Origin: Erythrobacter donghaensis
Lineage (GTDB): Bacteria > Pseudomonadota > Alphaproteobacteria > Sphingomonadales > Sphingomonadaceae
Length of the DNA stretch: 64,000 nucleotides
Direction of reading: 5' to 3'
Assembly (NCBI RefSeq): GCF_002155425.1
Contig: NZ_MUYG01000007.1
Coordinates: forward strand, 1 to 64,000
The notes below the pieces were generated by a model. It made no database searches, had not been told where the DNA came from, and was given only the letters and a program-made list of their open reading frames with translations. Positions 26,501 through 35,684 of the stretch are shown in pieces. Position 1 is the stretch's first letter. Each line of letters begins with the position of its first letter. The position numbers were made by a program, and so were the translations under genes.

Positions 26501-26814
26501 AACAGATTTGGACGGGTTTGAATCGCCAGGGCCAACATCAAGATCAAGTTGCAATTGCGCTTCGGTGTCATCCAAGTCTTCCGGCTTGATCTTGAAGAAG
26601 CGCTGCGCCGAATAGAAATCCCTGCCAAAGTCCTTGAAGCCAAGCAGCGCGTGCCCACGGGATCTAGCGGCCCAAAACCGGTCGTAACAGCCGCGACCGT
26701 AAGCAGTTGGCCAGCCTTCGGGCCAAAGGCCACCATCTTGCCAGCCTCCCGACCTTCCCAATGGCCTTGCTTAATGCACAGGGCCATGTCGTTGATTTGC
26801 GGAGCATCAGACAT
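26470..26814 (-). pseudogene. Frameshifted small phage-like protein gene
   Basis: A start with a good ribosome binding site (aaggag upstream of 26814) opens a frame beginning MSDAPQINDMALCIKQGHW and continuing through GPKAGQLLTVAAV. This resembles small prophage-associated proteins of sphingomonads. The expected continuation (FGRDFYSAQRFFKIKPEDLDD) lies in another frame, so a frameshift occurred around 26640-26680. The 3' end runs into the hsdM junction, and its exact limit is uncertain. Confidence 0.5.
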
Positions 26815-27008
26815 CGTGTTTCTCCTTCGCGCACAGGAGAGAAGTGTTTCGATGTTGCTGGAAAGCCCGGTTCGTTGCCTTCAGCCACATCCCCTTACGG
26901 GAGCCACCTTGCCCGGACTGGCAGGTTGGCGAGGGCAGATCGCCCCCTCTTGATGCACGGAGAAAAAGGCCAAGCGGCAACCGCTATGTCAAACTGATTC
27001 AGGAAGAT

Positions 27009-27034
27009 GGTGGTCACTCAGTTTGAAGATCATC
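27009..27034 (+). repeat. Left inverted repeat of the TOPRIM/STAND cassette
   Basis: A 26-bp sequence, core ctcagtttgaagatcatc, that matches the reverse complement of 31337-31362 at 24 of 26 positions. It lies 70 bp beyond the TOPRIM stop. A further tcaaactga at 26989-26997 is the inverse of its own tcagtttga (27018-27026), so the left end can also fold into a hairpin. Confidence 0.75.
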
Positions 27035-27103
27035 GACATGGAAATCTACCATTGTGCCCGAAGCTCACTTTACAAAATTCGTCATTTAAACCCATGCTTT
27101 TAG

Positions 27104-27820
27104 TTATTCATCGATCGCGGGCAAAGCGAGAAGCCGTCGCAATGAGTGCAGCAGCCCTACAACTGCTCGGAGGTTATTTAGATCAGCATGCGCTTCGCAG
27201 AATTTCAGTAGGTTGTGCTTTCCGTCCCGTGTCAACTCCCGATGAATAGCATCTTCCCTAGTCTCGGTACGAATGACAGCAGTGGGGTAGTGTTCGACGA
27301 AGAGGTCGAAGAGCGCAGCCCCTACCAAATCCTCAAGCTCCCATGAAATCCCTTTGTATACTGAATTCTTCTCTTCAAAGCATCGCTGAACCGTGGATGG
27401 ATCGAGGTTGCCAGGTAAAGGCATTACTGGCCTGAGACGAAAAAGGTCACGAAACTCGACGATGGACGCGTCCAGGCTCCGGGCACTGCTGACTGCCTGC
27501 CTTCCCGCCGCATCGTCATCAAATAGACCTATAAAGCGATAAACGGGTCTGCCAGCGGGGGAAAGACATGCTCCACCAAGGTTTCGAAGGGTCACTAACT
27601 CCCGAATTACACCCCTGGTGCCGCCTCTGTCTCGTTCACCAGCAGCGACTATAGCGATGTCGGATAGTATGTCTTTCCTTGTGGCTTGGCGAAACAATCC
27701 AGCCGCAAGCATGATCAATGCTACGTCTGATGTACCCTCCAATAGTACGGTACGCGGCTCAAGGTGCCAGCCTTTTGAAAGGCCATAGCGCCTTACGATG
27801 TCTTGTTCGGGTGGGATCAT
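27104..27820 (-). CDS. Stand-alone TOPRIM-domain protein, candidate nuclease effector
   Basis: A 238-residue protein with two TOPRIM hallmarks: the glutamate block VLLEGTSDVALI (Glu28, Asp32) and the acidic DxD block FIGLFDDDAAGRQA (Asp101-Asp103). This resembles OLD-type nuclease TOPRIM domains without an attached ATPase. The C-terminal 100 residues are helical and unrecognised. It starts one base after the stop of the SIR2/STAND-like gene, so the two are translationally coupled. I infer that it is the toxic or nucleic-acid-cutting partner; a regulatory TOPRIM is the alternative. Lower GC than the surrounding core genes. Confidence 0.65.
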   Translation of the reverse strand: MIPPEQDIVRRYGLSKGWHLEPRTVLLEGTSDVALIMLAAGLFRQATRKDILSDIAIVAAGERDRGGTRGVIRELVTLRNLGGACLSPAGRPVYRFIGLFDDDAAGRQAVSSARSLDASIVEFRDLFRLRPVMPLPGNLDPSTVQRCFEEKNSVYKGISWELEDLVGAALFDLFVEHYPTAVIRTETREDAIHRELTRDGKHNLLKFCEAHADLNNLRAVVGLLHSLRRLLALPAIDE

Positions 27821-27821
27821 T

Positions 27822-30800
27822 TTACTGGTTCATGGACCCAACCGGTCGCAAGAATGGACCGTTATGACCGAAAGAAACATTTGCTCTAAAAACTTCATTC
27901 GCTCGGTGCTGCCTCACGCCAAACTCTTGAGGCCTGTATGGAACGGTGACATTGTCCAATTCGCGAACTTTCGCCATCGCTCGGTGATCGTGTGTATAAG
28001 CGGCAATGGCAGTCACGACGCGTGGCTTACCTTCCGTGTCCACCAGCCAGCGAAGATTTGTCGGAACTTGGGCGAAAATGTCGGTCTCGCTCCAGAGCTT
28101 CCGCAGTCCCCTAAACTGCTTGTCCGCCTCGATGGCACGCATATTCTGCATCAGGATCAGCGCATACTCTAGTCGCAACTGCGGCGTGAGCCTGAAGTCG
28201 GTTGCAACCAAAGCTTCAATTTTCGCAAGCAACTCGGGATAGTTGTGAGGATTGCGCGCTACTGCAACCTGATACCTCAGGCGAGCCACCTGAGGATTTC
28301 CATCTCCCAATGGGTTTTCCAACAAGCTACCGATCGAGTGCAATGCTTCTCTCGGCAAATCTTCAATCGCCGTGGGCGCAGCCCCTTCAGATACCTCCAC
28401 TATCAACAGCCAAGACGCAACCAGTAGTTCCGTAGGTGTTTCGGGATGCTCACGCAGGCTAAACGCCTCATTGGAAGCCATGAGCATGTTGAGTGCGCGT
28501 TCCGCCAAATCGACAAGAGCAAATCTGCGCTCCCCGCTGCTGTCATGGCGTATTGCATCGTAGGCGATTTCGAGCGCCTCAACACAGAGCCGCGACCGAT
28601 CCTCTCGCCTTTCTTCGGCTGCCGACAACAGGCTTTTTACATGGGTCTCTATCACATATGGATTTGAAGGATTTTCCTCGAACGCATGGCGAGTTGCGTT
28701 GGCGGCAAATTCGCGCAGCTCGGCCAGTTCATCGTCGCTGGCGCCTTGCTTGGCCCTTACACGAACGAGATCGAAATATGCGTTTGCGAGCGAATTATAA
28801 AGATTGATGTCGGCCTCTCGACCCTGAACTGCATTAATCGAACTAAGAGCATAATGAAGGTCTTCTAGAGCACGCCGTAATAGTATCTCTTGTTCATGAG
28901 GAGTGACTCCGTATTGCTCCTCGTCGAGCCATGCAACTCGCCGTCGTGAAATTGCGGTATGGTGTCGAAATACTCGACTGCCATTACGCAAAGCTATTGG
29001 CATTTTGTCGAGAGCATCCAGAACCTCGCGCCAGAGGTCGGACCAAGTTGAGCGACCGCGGTCGGGATCAATTTTGAAGACTGTCGTAGCGAAATCCTCG
29101 CCAAAGGCGAGAAGATCTCTTTCGCCGATCATCGGATTGGAACTGATTTCACTGAGCAGCAGGAAGCGTAGGTGAAGGGGCGAACGCGCGTGACCCAAGC
29201 CAAACTCAGTTCTCGCCTGGGGATCATAGAATACAGCATTGAGGAGCAACTGGCCTAAAATGTCATGCGCAAGAGCCCAGAACTTCCTCCCACGATCCGC
29301 CAGCCTCACCAGTCCGATCGGCGCAAGATTGGAACGACGGTCATCAAGAAGCAAGTGAACAGGCCATTCGCTCGCACCTTGGAGGATAAGTTCCTCCGGC
29401 ATCGGTAGTCGCTCTGCACTAAGGGCTGCTATTTGAAGGATCGCTCGTCGAACCTCGGGGGTGTCGGCAGACTTCTTGAAGGCTCGGTAAACCCAATCCT
29501 GAATAGATTCAGTATAGTCAAACTGCGCCTGAAGCCAGAAAGACAGTGTAATCCAGAACGCGGCCATTTGTTCGAAGTATCGAACGGAATGCGCCTGCTG
29601 AAAATTAACCCACTGCCAATCTGGCTTTTCTTTATTGTAATGCCTCAAAAATCGATTGAGGTGTCGCCCGAGTTCGACCGTATCAGCTTGCTCAAGCATA
29701 TGGCGAAGTTCAGCGAGTGCACAGAATTTGGACTCGTCAAAATAAGCGAGCTCTCGCTGCATGCCGGTAACTACAAGGACGCAAACGGGTCGTCCGGCCT
29801 GCTCGAATTCCTTGATAAATCTCCGAAGCTCGCTGTCTCGGGCCTCCCAATGTATGCGATCGTAGACTAGGAGCCAAGGCGTCTCGTACCTTCGATTATC
29901 CTCGCTTGGTGACTCGCCCTCCTGCCGAGCAGTTGCACTAAGTCGTGCCCGGTTGAGGAAGTTCTGAAGTTGTAACGCCTCCGGGACGAACGGCAGAGGC
30001 TTGGCAAAGAGGGTGGGGTAGCCTTCGCGGGCAGCCCTGAATGCCAGGCTCCGAGCGAGAGTGGTCCCTCCAGCTCCCGGCTCCGACATGATGTACGCAA
30101 CCCTATTCTCAGGCGCCCCAACACCGTCCAGTTTCCGCAGGAGACTTCTCAGCTTCACCCAAGGGGTGTCGTTGTTGAACCAAGGGAGCTCTGCGGCGAA
30201 CGGGCGCCAGTCATCGACCTCACCTCGGAAAAAGGCATTAAAGACTTCCTCAGGCAACGCGGTTTCGTCTACGAAAGATAAGTCACGCTCTAAAATAAGC
30301 GAATAGTCTTCTAATATCGGCTTGTCTGGATCATCGATCCCTTCAAGATTTTTTTCCTGAAGATCGCCTAATTCGTCACGCATACGGACGATTAAACGTT
30401 CGTCTTGTTGCGCGTCCCTGTAAGATTGAGCGGTCAGCAGAGCAAACTCTTCGGACTGCAGTGCAACGAGCGTTGCCGTTGGAGATCGCCCACTTTCCTC
30501 CAGCCAAGCAAGCACCCGTTTTGCCGCGCCTTGATCACCGTCGACAAAGATGAGGTTCGTCCGGAAACCGGCCGACCACAACTCCCTGAGTTCGACCGGG
30601 ATGTCACCGCCGGAGCCAACTACGACAAGCTGCCTGACATTTGAGCGCCGGAGTTCTTCCTGCATCGTCATGCGGCGCAGGCGATTTTCGAAATCAGGCC
30701 GGGCCTCACCTCGGCCAGCCAACAAAAAGACCGGCATTGAGCGTTGCGGCAGGACTATTCGCGACGGGTCTCCGTCAATGACGTGGATAAACCCACGCTT

Positions 30801-31040
30801 AGCAACGAGTGGGCCTTGGCTTGGCGCTTCAAGTCGAGCGATTAACTCTGAGCGATTGATGTCCAGAAAGACGTGTCGCCACGGTAATTCGATCAACGAT
30901 TCAAGTATATCATCGCCGATCTCAGAACAGTTACTTCCAATCCACAAGGACACTTCACGATCAGCAAGTCCCGTCAACATGCCCTTAGGCAAAATTGTCG
31001 TTTGCACGATGGAATTCAGTGCCAAATTTTTACCCCTCAA
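27822..31040 (-). CDS. Large SIR2-like/STAND-like NTPase, candidate defence protein
   Basis: A 1072-residue protein, in order: a region like a degenerate SIR2 fold (about 15-180), where ILPKGMLTGLADREVSLWIG followed by SNCS resembles the usual hydrophobic strand plus GAGxS. WRHVFLDIN resembles the TTN strand with the Asn kept, and VIDGD replaces the usual LHG histidine. A P-loop NTPase (about 290-600) has Walker A SEPGAGGTTLAR (319-330), lacking the lysine, Walker B WLLVYD (389-394) and LAHDILGQLLL. A helical repeat region (about 700-1050) follows. The order matches the SAMD9-like SIR2-STAND architecture. The start is TTG at 31040; GTG at 31007 or ATG at 30980 are alternatives. Confidence 0.7.
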   Translation of the reverse strand: MRGKNLALNSIVQTTILPKGMLTGLADREVSLWIGSNCSEIGDDILESLIELPWRHVFLDINRSELIARLEAPSQGPLVAKRGFIHVIDGDPSRIVLPQRSMPVFLLAGRGEARPDFENRLRRMTMQEELRRSNVRQLVVVGSGGDIPVELRELWSAGFRTNLIFVDGDQGAAKRVLAWLEESGRSPTATLVALQSEEFALLTAQSYRDAQQDERLIVRMRDELGDLQEKNLEGIDDPDKPILEDYSLILERDLSFVDETALPEEVFNAFFRGEVDDWRPFAAELPWFNNDTPWVKLRSLLRKLDGVGAPENRVAYIMSEPGAGGTTLARSLAFRAAREGYPTLFAKPLPFVPEALQLQNFLNRARLSATARQEGESPSEDNRRYETPWLLVYDRIHWEARDSELRRFIKEFEQAGRPVCVLVVTGMQRELAYFDESKFCALAELRHMLEQADTVELGRHLNRFLRHYNKEKPDWQWVNFQQAHSVRYFEQMAAFWITLSFWLQAQFDYTESIQDWVYRAFKKSADTPEVRRAILQIAALSAERLPMPEELILQGASEWPVHLLLDDRRSNLAPIGLVRLADRGRKFWALAHDILGQLLLNAVFYDPQARTEFGLGHARSPLHLRFLLLSEISSNPMIGERDLLAFGEDFATTVFKIDPDRGRSTWSDLWREVLDALDKMPIALRNGSRVFRHHTAISRRRVAWLDEEQYGVTPHEQEILLRRALEDLHYALSSINAVQGREADINLYNSLANAYFDLVRVRAKQGASDDELAELREFAANATRHAFEENPSNPYVIETHVKSLLSAAEERREDRSRLCVEALEIAYDAIRHDSSGERRFALVDLAERALNMLMASNEAFSLREHPETPTELLVASWLLIVEVSEGAAPTAIEDLPREALHSIGSLLENPLGDGNPQVARLRYQVAVARNPHNYPELLAKIEALVATDFRLTPQLRLEYALILMQNMRAIEADKQFRGLRKLWSETDIFAQVPTNLRWLVDTEGKPRVVTAIAAYTHDHRAMAKVRELDNVTVPYRPQEFGVRQHRANEVFRANVSFGHNGPFLRPVGSMNQ

Positions 31041-31336
31041 TCGCTCTCTTACATCAGTGTGGCGGATGAAGCCGATTACGCCTCAATCTTTGCCGTGGCA
31101 TCGATCGCCTTAACTCCTCAGAAGCGATGCCAGCAGTGATTCAGATTTGCAATCAAGATTGGGTACGCCAACTTATCAAAACCAACGTGACGGAAGTAAC
31201 AGAGTATGGCCGCGCATCGATCACGACAGCCAATGCTCCATTAGAGATCCCAATGCTCTGACCGGACGGCGAAGCTGCAGAAGGTGCAGCAATGAGGTCA
31301 GCACAGCAAAATTTGCCGATGGAAGGGCTCCAAATT
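31041..31336. other. Intergenic region upstream of the cassette operon
   Basis: About 300 bp with no gene I can support on either strand. It should contain the promoter of the SIR2/STAND-TOPRIM operon and separates it from the convergent-facing integrase end. I see no clear palindromic operator. Confidence 0.5.
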
Positions 31337-31362
31337 GATGATCTTCAAACTGAGTCACCTCC
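31337..31362 (-). repeat. Right inverted repeat of the TOPRIM/STAND cassette
   Basis: The inverted partner of 27009-27034 with two mismatches in 26. It is 27 bp from the integrase stop codon. Adjacent bases (caggaaga after tcaaactga) also recur in direct orientation at the left end, at 26989-27007. Confidence 0.75.
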
Positions 31363-31388
31363 AGGAAGACAGAGCTTACTGGCCGAAG

Positions 31389-32549
31389 TCACAGAGCGAG
31401 CTGAGATAGCGCCGCTACGGCGGCTTCGCTTGCTAGGTGCCCATAGTGGCGCTCGATCATTTCTGCGCTTGTTCCTGAAATCTGCGCAATTGTGAGCAGC
31501 GGCAGGCCAGCCTGCACGAGATCGGTGATTGTGCTGTGTCGGAGGGTGTACGCGGTCACTCCCACGGGAAGGTCAGCCGCCTTCGCGGCAGCACCGATTG
31601 GCACTTTCCAGCTGTTCTTGTCCCACGGCTTGCCGTTGGTGCGCATGAAAAGCGCGGCGGCTGGCAGCTTGTTTTCTGACTGCGCGGAAAGAAGTGCGGC
31701 AGCCTTCTCAGGCACCTGAATACGGCGAAGCTTCCCGGTCTTGTCCTTGCCGATCGTAAGCTCCTTGGTGCGCGTGTCGAAGTCAGCCACGGTCAATGCC
31801 GCGATTGCGCCCGGCCTCAAGGGTAGCAGGCACAGGGCCTCAACAAACGGCGCAGCCTCAAGTTCGATCAGATCCAGCAAAGCCCTGCGCTGCGCACGAT
31901 CGAGGTAGAGCGTCCGTTGGCGATCAGCATTCGGAATGGCGCGCAAGGCTTCCTGCCACGCGGCTTCGGTCTTCGGCGTGCCCGGTGCGATAACCTTGGT
32001 CAGTGCGGCCCGAAGCACAGCCATGTCGCGATTTATGGTTGCTGGCGCGCGCTCGCGGATGCGCTTCTCGCCCTTTTTGCGCCGACTGATCTGCGCAGGA
32101 GTAGCTTCAAGCCGTGCCCGCCAGTCGATCAAATGCCGCTTCCGCAACTTGTCCAGCCGGACCTTTGCCAGCTGGTCGCCATAGACGTAGCGCTTGAAGC
32201 GCCCCTCTGCATCTGGACTGGTTTCCGCATAGACCCGGCAGGCATCGCCGACCGTTTCGAGCTTGGCTTCTGCCACTCCGCCAGTCTCGACCTGCTCGGC
32301 GAAGACTTCAGCGTCCTTCTTAGCAGCGGTGAAGCGGTCTTTGCCCGATATGTCGCCGAAGTCCCCGAGCGCCTTGTGTCGATAGGAACCGCTGTCCTCG
32401 TCGTAGGCGCGTGCGACCCACGAACCGGCACCTCCGCGTGCAGAGGGGCGAAAGCCGACGAAGCATCCACCCCGTAGCCGGTTCCAGTATGGTTCGCGCC
32501 GGGGCTTGAGGCGTTCCCGCTCACCCACTTTGCTAAGGTCACACGCCAT
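31389..32549 (-). CDS. Tyrosine-type site-specific integrase
   Basis: A 386-residue integrase responsible for insertion at tRNA-Arg. The N-terminal DUF4102-free arm and SAM-like core-binding region (about 40-200) are followed by the catalytic domain. The first Arg is in LLPLRPGAIAAL, the R-H pair in YTLRHSTITDL, and the nucleophile Tyr in ERHYGHLASE. The ATG at 32549 gives the N-terminus MACDLSKVGERERLKPRREP typical of sphingomonad integrases; an upstream ATG at 32597 is less likely. It sits next to attR, not attL. Confidence 0.93.
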   Translation of the reverse strand: MACDLSKVGERERLKPRREPYWNRLRGGCFVGFRPSARGGAGSWVARAYDEDSGSYRHKALGDFGDISGKDRFTAAKKDAEVFAEQVETGGVAEAKLETVGDACRVYAETSPDAEGRFKRYVYGDQLAKVRLDKLRKRHLIDWRARLEATPAQISRRKKGEKRIRERAPATINRDMAVLRAALTKVIAPGTPKTEAAWQEALRAIPNADRQRTLYLDRAQRRALLDLIELEAAPFVEALCLLPLRPGAIAALTVADFDTRTKELTIGKDKTGKLRRIQVPEKAAALLSAQSENKLPAAALFMRTNGKPWDKNSWKVPIGAAAKAADLPVGVTAYTLRHSTITDLVQAGLPLLTIAQISGTSAEMIERHYGHLASEAAVAALSQLAL

Positions 32550-32686
32550 GCGCTTGCACTCCGATTTCAGTTTGTACGGAATAGGTACGTAATACATGGT
32601 CGAAAATGATCGGACAAGGGCGGACTCTTAGATATTGTTTTCCTGATATATAGGCGTTCGACGTTGTTCGAAGTTGTTCGTTTTAC

Positions 32687-32736
32687 CTGCCCTCCGAAGG
32701 CAGAGGTCACAGGTTCGAATCCTGTCGGGTGCGCCA
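32687..32736 (+). repeat. Attachment site attR
   Basis: Exact 50-bp copy of the tRNA-Arg 3' end without the 5' half, so it is not a functional tRNA. It marks the right edge of the island; the following 209 bp up to the usher stop contain no gene I can support. Confidence 0.92.
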
Positions 32737-32945
32737 GATTTTCAAGCAATCAGCGTTTCTTTTCAGGGCTTGTCTCCGCTGCAGCCCGGGTGAGAGCCCT
32801 CGGCGCCGCACGGTCGAACCCGGAGCGACGTGGTTCCTCGATCCTGATCTAGGTGGCAGACCTGGCGACAGAGCCGACACTTGTGTCACCGGACTACGCC
32901 GGAGAGATTGAGCCCTTTGGCGATCCGGATCGTTCCCGCCTCCAA

Positions 32946-35672
32946 CTATTCGATTACCAGCGACGCTTCACGCACTTCGCCCGCGGCAATCTCCATCACT
33001 GCCGCGCCCGATCCCGCTGAGACCTCATAGCAGCCCGGTGGCAATCCGAAGAAGAATGCCTTGCCGTCAAACGCCGTCCTCTCGCGCGTGACAGGCGCTT
33101 CGGTTCCGCATTTGCGCAGGATCGCGACCATGTTGTCAGCTGGCGAACCGTCGGATCGAAGCACCAAGACCGCGAGTTCCCCGCTTTCGATAACCGGGAT
33201 ATCAAGCTTTACAGGCGCGCCCGGCCGGGTTGTGAAGACATATCCTTCGTCCGCAAGGACGAGATAGGGGTCATCGACATTCTCAAGATCCGGCACCATG
33301 GCAAGCTGGCCATCCACGGGCAGATTCTCGACAAGAACTCTGCTTGCGTCGCGGGAAACGAGCCCTCGCGGCATCAGTTCAAAATTGACGTTCTCGACTT
33401 CAAGCTCGCCCTCGTCCCACACCCGGTTGCCATTCGTATCGGCGAAGGCGGATGCGACGACAGAGCCGCGATTGGAAAGCGCCTTGCGCCCAAATCGCAG
33501 ACCCCCGGACAAGGGCGCGCGATCGACCGCAAAGGCAAAGGTCAGAAAACCCCTCCAGCCGCCGGCGCGATCATCATGCCGAAGGTCGGCCCCCACTCGC
33601 ACGCCGTTCCAGTCGCGGCTTGCTCCAAGCCCCCATTGCCCTCCCCCATCGACCAGATCGCGTTCGCCAAACGCCGTCAGCTGCCAGTCGGCTACGCGAT
33701 AAGTCACTTCACCCAAAGCGCGGCGCAGCCTCGGGCGCGGTTCCACTTCATAATCGAGACCAGCTCGCAAACGGAAGGGGCCGACGGAGCCGGCCGCCAG
33801 CAGCCCCCCCTCGAACTGCCCGGTGCCATTTCGGCCGCCTGCGGATCTTTCGAACAGCCGGTATGACATGCGATTGGAGAGGGAAATACCGGCGATTGCG
33901 GCGTGGACCCGCACACTTGCCTGACGGTCGGACTCGCCGGTAACGCGGGTGGAAGAAACCGCGTTCATTCCAACGCCAATCCCGCCAATCCGGCCATTGA
34001 GCGCCAGGCGGCTTTGTGACTTGATCCCGAGATTGCCGATGTCGTTGGGCGACCGGCTGAACCCTGACGAATAGCGTTCGTGGCTTGCTGACAGATCAAA
34101 TGCTCCTAGTGAAAGCCCTCCAAATGCGCGGCCGGCAAGGGCATGACCGTTTTGCATGACGACATCCCCGCCGTAGATCGCACGCCCCGATTGCATGGTG
34201 ATGCCTGCGCCGAGATTGAAGCTGTCCGGTCCGCCATTTTCCGGGCGACGATAGGCAGCCAGAGCGCTGATGCCGAGATTGCCGGAAATCCCGTAAGACG
34301 CGCGCGCCTCGGTGTAGAGGGCTTCGCCAAGTCCAACCCCGCGCCTGTCGGGAAGGCGTATCCCCTCAGGGGTCTGACGGTCCGCTGCCGTGTCGAAGAG
34401 ACCGCTCGCCGTTCTCCCGTCCAGCAGGGTGCGCCCTTCGCGGAGCATCAGAAGGTTGTAACGCAATGCGCCGGGCTGAACGAGCGAGGAAACGACATCG
34501 GTTACGCGGTCGATCGTCTGCTGCTCTCCAGAGGGGCCATAAAGAACAATACGGAAGCGATTGATCCCGAAACGGGTGGGCGTTTCGGGAAAGAAATAAC
34601 GACCGTCAGCGCCGATGGTCTGGAAATCGAGCAGTTCATCGTCACGATACAGTTCGGCCTGCCAGCCGGGGGGCGCGTCTCCGATCAATTGGGTTGTCGC
34701 AAACTCGCCAGCCTGATCAAGCGGTTCGCGTCCGATCCGGAAACCCACGCCAAACGCGCTTTGCTGCAAGAGCGGTGTGGCAGGGGCGGCGATGTCGCCC
34801 GCCTCGATCAGACTTGCCCGAAGCGGACCGAGTTGCCGGGCGAGCGGATCACGTCGTTCAAGCGTGAAGCGCGCCGTTGTCTCGCCATTTGTCCCGGCAT
34901 TCAGCGCCAGAAGCCCGGTCGCCTTCAGGATATCACCCTGCGCCAGAAGCGATCCCTGAAGGGAGACGCCGCCCTGTCGGTTGTCCGCGGAAAGGGCAAG
35001 GTTGGTGGTGAGGTGCGGCCAGTCAATCCAGCGGTAGTTCTGCGCGAGTTCGACAAAGCCGGTCGTGTCGATGGCAGTCGCGCCTGATCCGGCCACGCGC
35101 TGTCCGGCGCGGCGCGCGGCTTCCTCCGAGGCGAGCAGATAGGGCGGCGCAAGGTTCAGGATCTGGCGCGAACCGTCCCACGTCGGAGACAGCCGAAACC
35201 AGTCGTGCAATGCCTTGGTCGAGATATGGGCTTCACCATCGACCAAGATCATCTCCCGGTCTGTCACCGCCCGCACAACGCCGCCGATGTCTGCTGTGCC
35301 AGCTGTCAGATCGATGTCGAAGCGCTGCGTTTCGCGCAGAAACCAGCCCGACATCCGGCCATCTTCATCGAGTTCCAGCGCGAAGCCGAGCACGTCCATC
35401 AGTGGAGCGAAGGGCACATAAACGGCTCCGTCGCCGGCGATGAACAGCAGCTCGTCAGAGGCAAGAACCTGCCGTTCACGAAGGCGGATTTCGGCAATGC
35501 GAAGGTTGAGCCCCTCCCCGGAGCCGATGTCATCGCTGTCGTCCGGCGCATGAACCGATGCGGACGCAGACTGGGGCAGGGCCTCGGCGGCAGGCGGGAA
35601 TAGCGCCAGAAGCGCGGCCACGCACACCGGCGGGAAGCGCCAGCGCGCGGTTCGGTGCTCTTCCCCCATCAT
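32946..35672 (-). CDS. Fimbrial outer-membrane usher-like protein
   Basis: A 908-residue predicted outer-membrane beta-barrel that would export fimbrial subunits delivered by the adjacent chaperone. A signal peptide (VCVAALLALFPPAAEAL) precedes an N-terminal domain with EIRLRERQVLASDELLFI and VYVPFAPLMDVLGF. A long barrel-like region rich in Gly and aromatic residues and a C-terminal SdrD-B-like domain (SAFADTNGNRVWDEGE) follow. It resembles the usher type found with DUF4402 or spore-coat-U proteins, not classical PapC. It ends the fimbrial operon, 12 bp after the chaperone. Confidence 0.85.
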   Translation of the reverse strand: MMGEEHRTARWRFPPVCVAALLALFPPAAEALPQSASASVHAPDDSDDIGSGEGLNLRIAEIRLRERQVLASDELLFIAGDGAVYVPFAPLMDVLGFALELDEDGRMSGWFLRETQRFDIDLTAGTADIGGVVRAVTDREMILVDGEAHISTKALHDWFRLSPTWDGSRQILNLAPPYLLASEEAARRAGQRVAGSGATAIDTTGFVELAQNYRWIDWPHLTTNLALSADNRQGGVSLQGSLLAQGDILKATGLLALNAGTNGETTARFTLERRDPLARQLGPLRASLIEAGDIAAPATPLLQQSAFGVGFRIGREPLDQAGEFATTQLIGDAPPGWQAELYRDDELLDFQTIGADGRYFFPETPTRFGINRFRIVLYGPSGEQQTIDRVTDVVSSLVQPGALRYNLLMLREGRTLLDGRTASGLFDTAADRQTPEGIRLPDRRGVGLGEALYTEARASYGISGNLGISALAAYRRPENGGPDSFNLGAGITMQSGRAIYGGDVVMQNGHALAGRAFGGLSLGAFDLSASHERYSSGFSRSPNDIGNLGIKSQSRLALNGRIGGIGVGMNAVSSTRVTGESDRQASVRVHAAIAGISLSNRMSYRLFERSAGGRNGTGQFEGGLLAAGSVGPFRLRAGLDYEVEPRPRLRRALGEVTYRVADWQLTAFGERDLVDGGGQWGLGASRDWNGVRVGADLRHDDRAGGWRGFLTFAFAVDRAPLSGGLRFGRKALSNRGSVVASAFADTNGNRVWDEGELEVENVNFELMPRGLVSRDASRVLVENLPVDGQLAMVPDLENVDDPYLVLADEGYVFTTRPGAPVKLDIPVIESGELAVLVLRSDGSPADNMVAILRKCGTEAPVTRERTAFDGKAFFFGLPPGCYEVSAGSGAAVMEIAAGEVREASLVIE

Positions 35673-35684
35673 TGCCCACGCCGG

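Noticed and set aside
26323..26589. Plus-strand small frames overlapping the end of hsdM
   Set aside because: They have no ribosome binding site and overlap the recognisable methylase frame and the decayed minus-strand gene.
32687..32736. Second tRNA-Arg gene
   Set aside because: Only the 3' part of the cloverleaf is present; the acceptor 5' strand and D-arm are missing, so it is an attachment-site copy.
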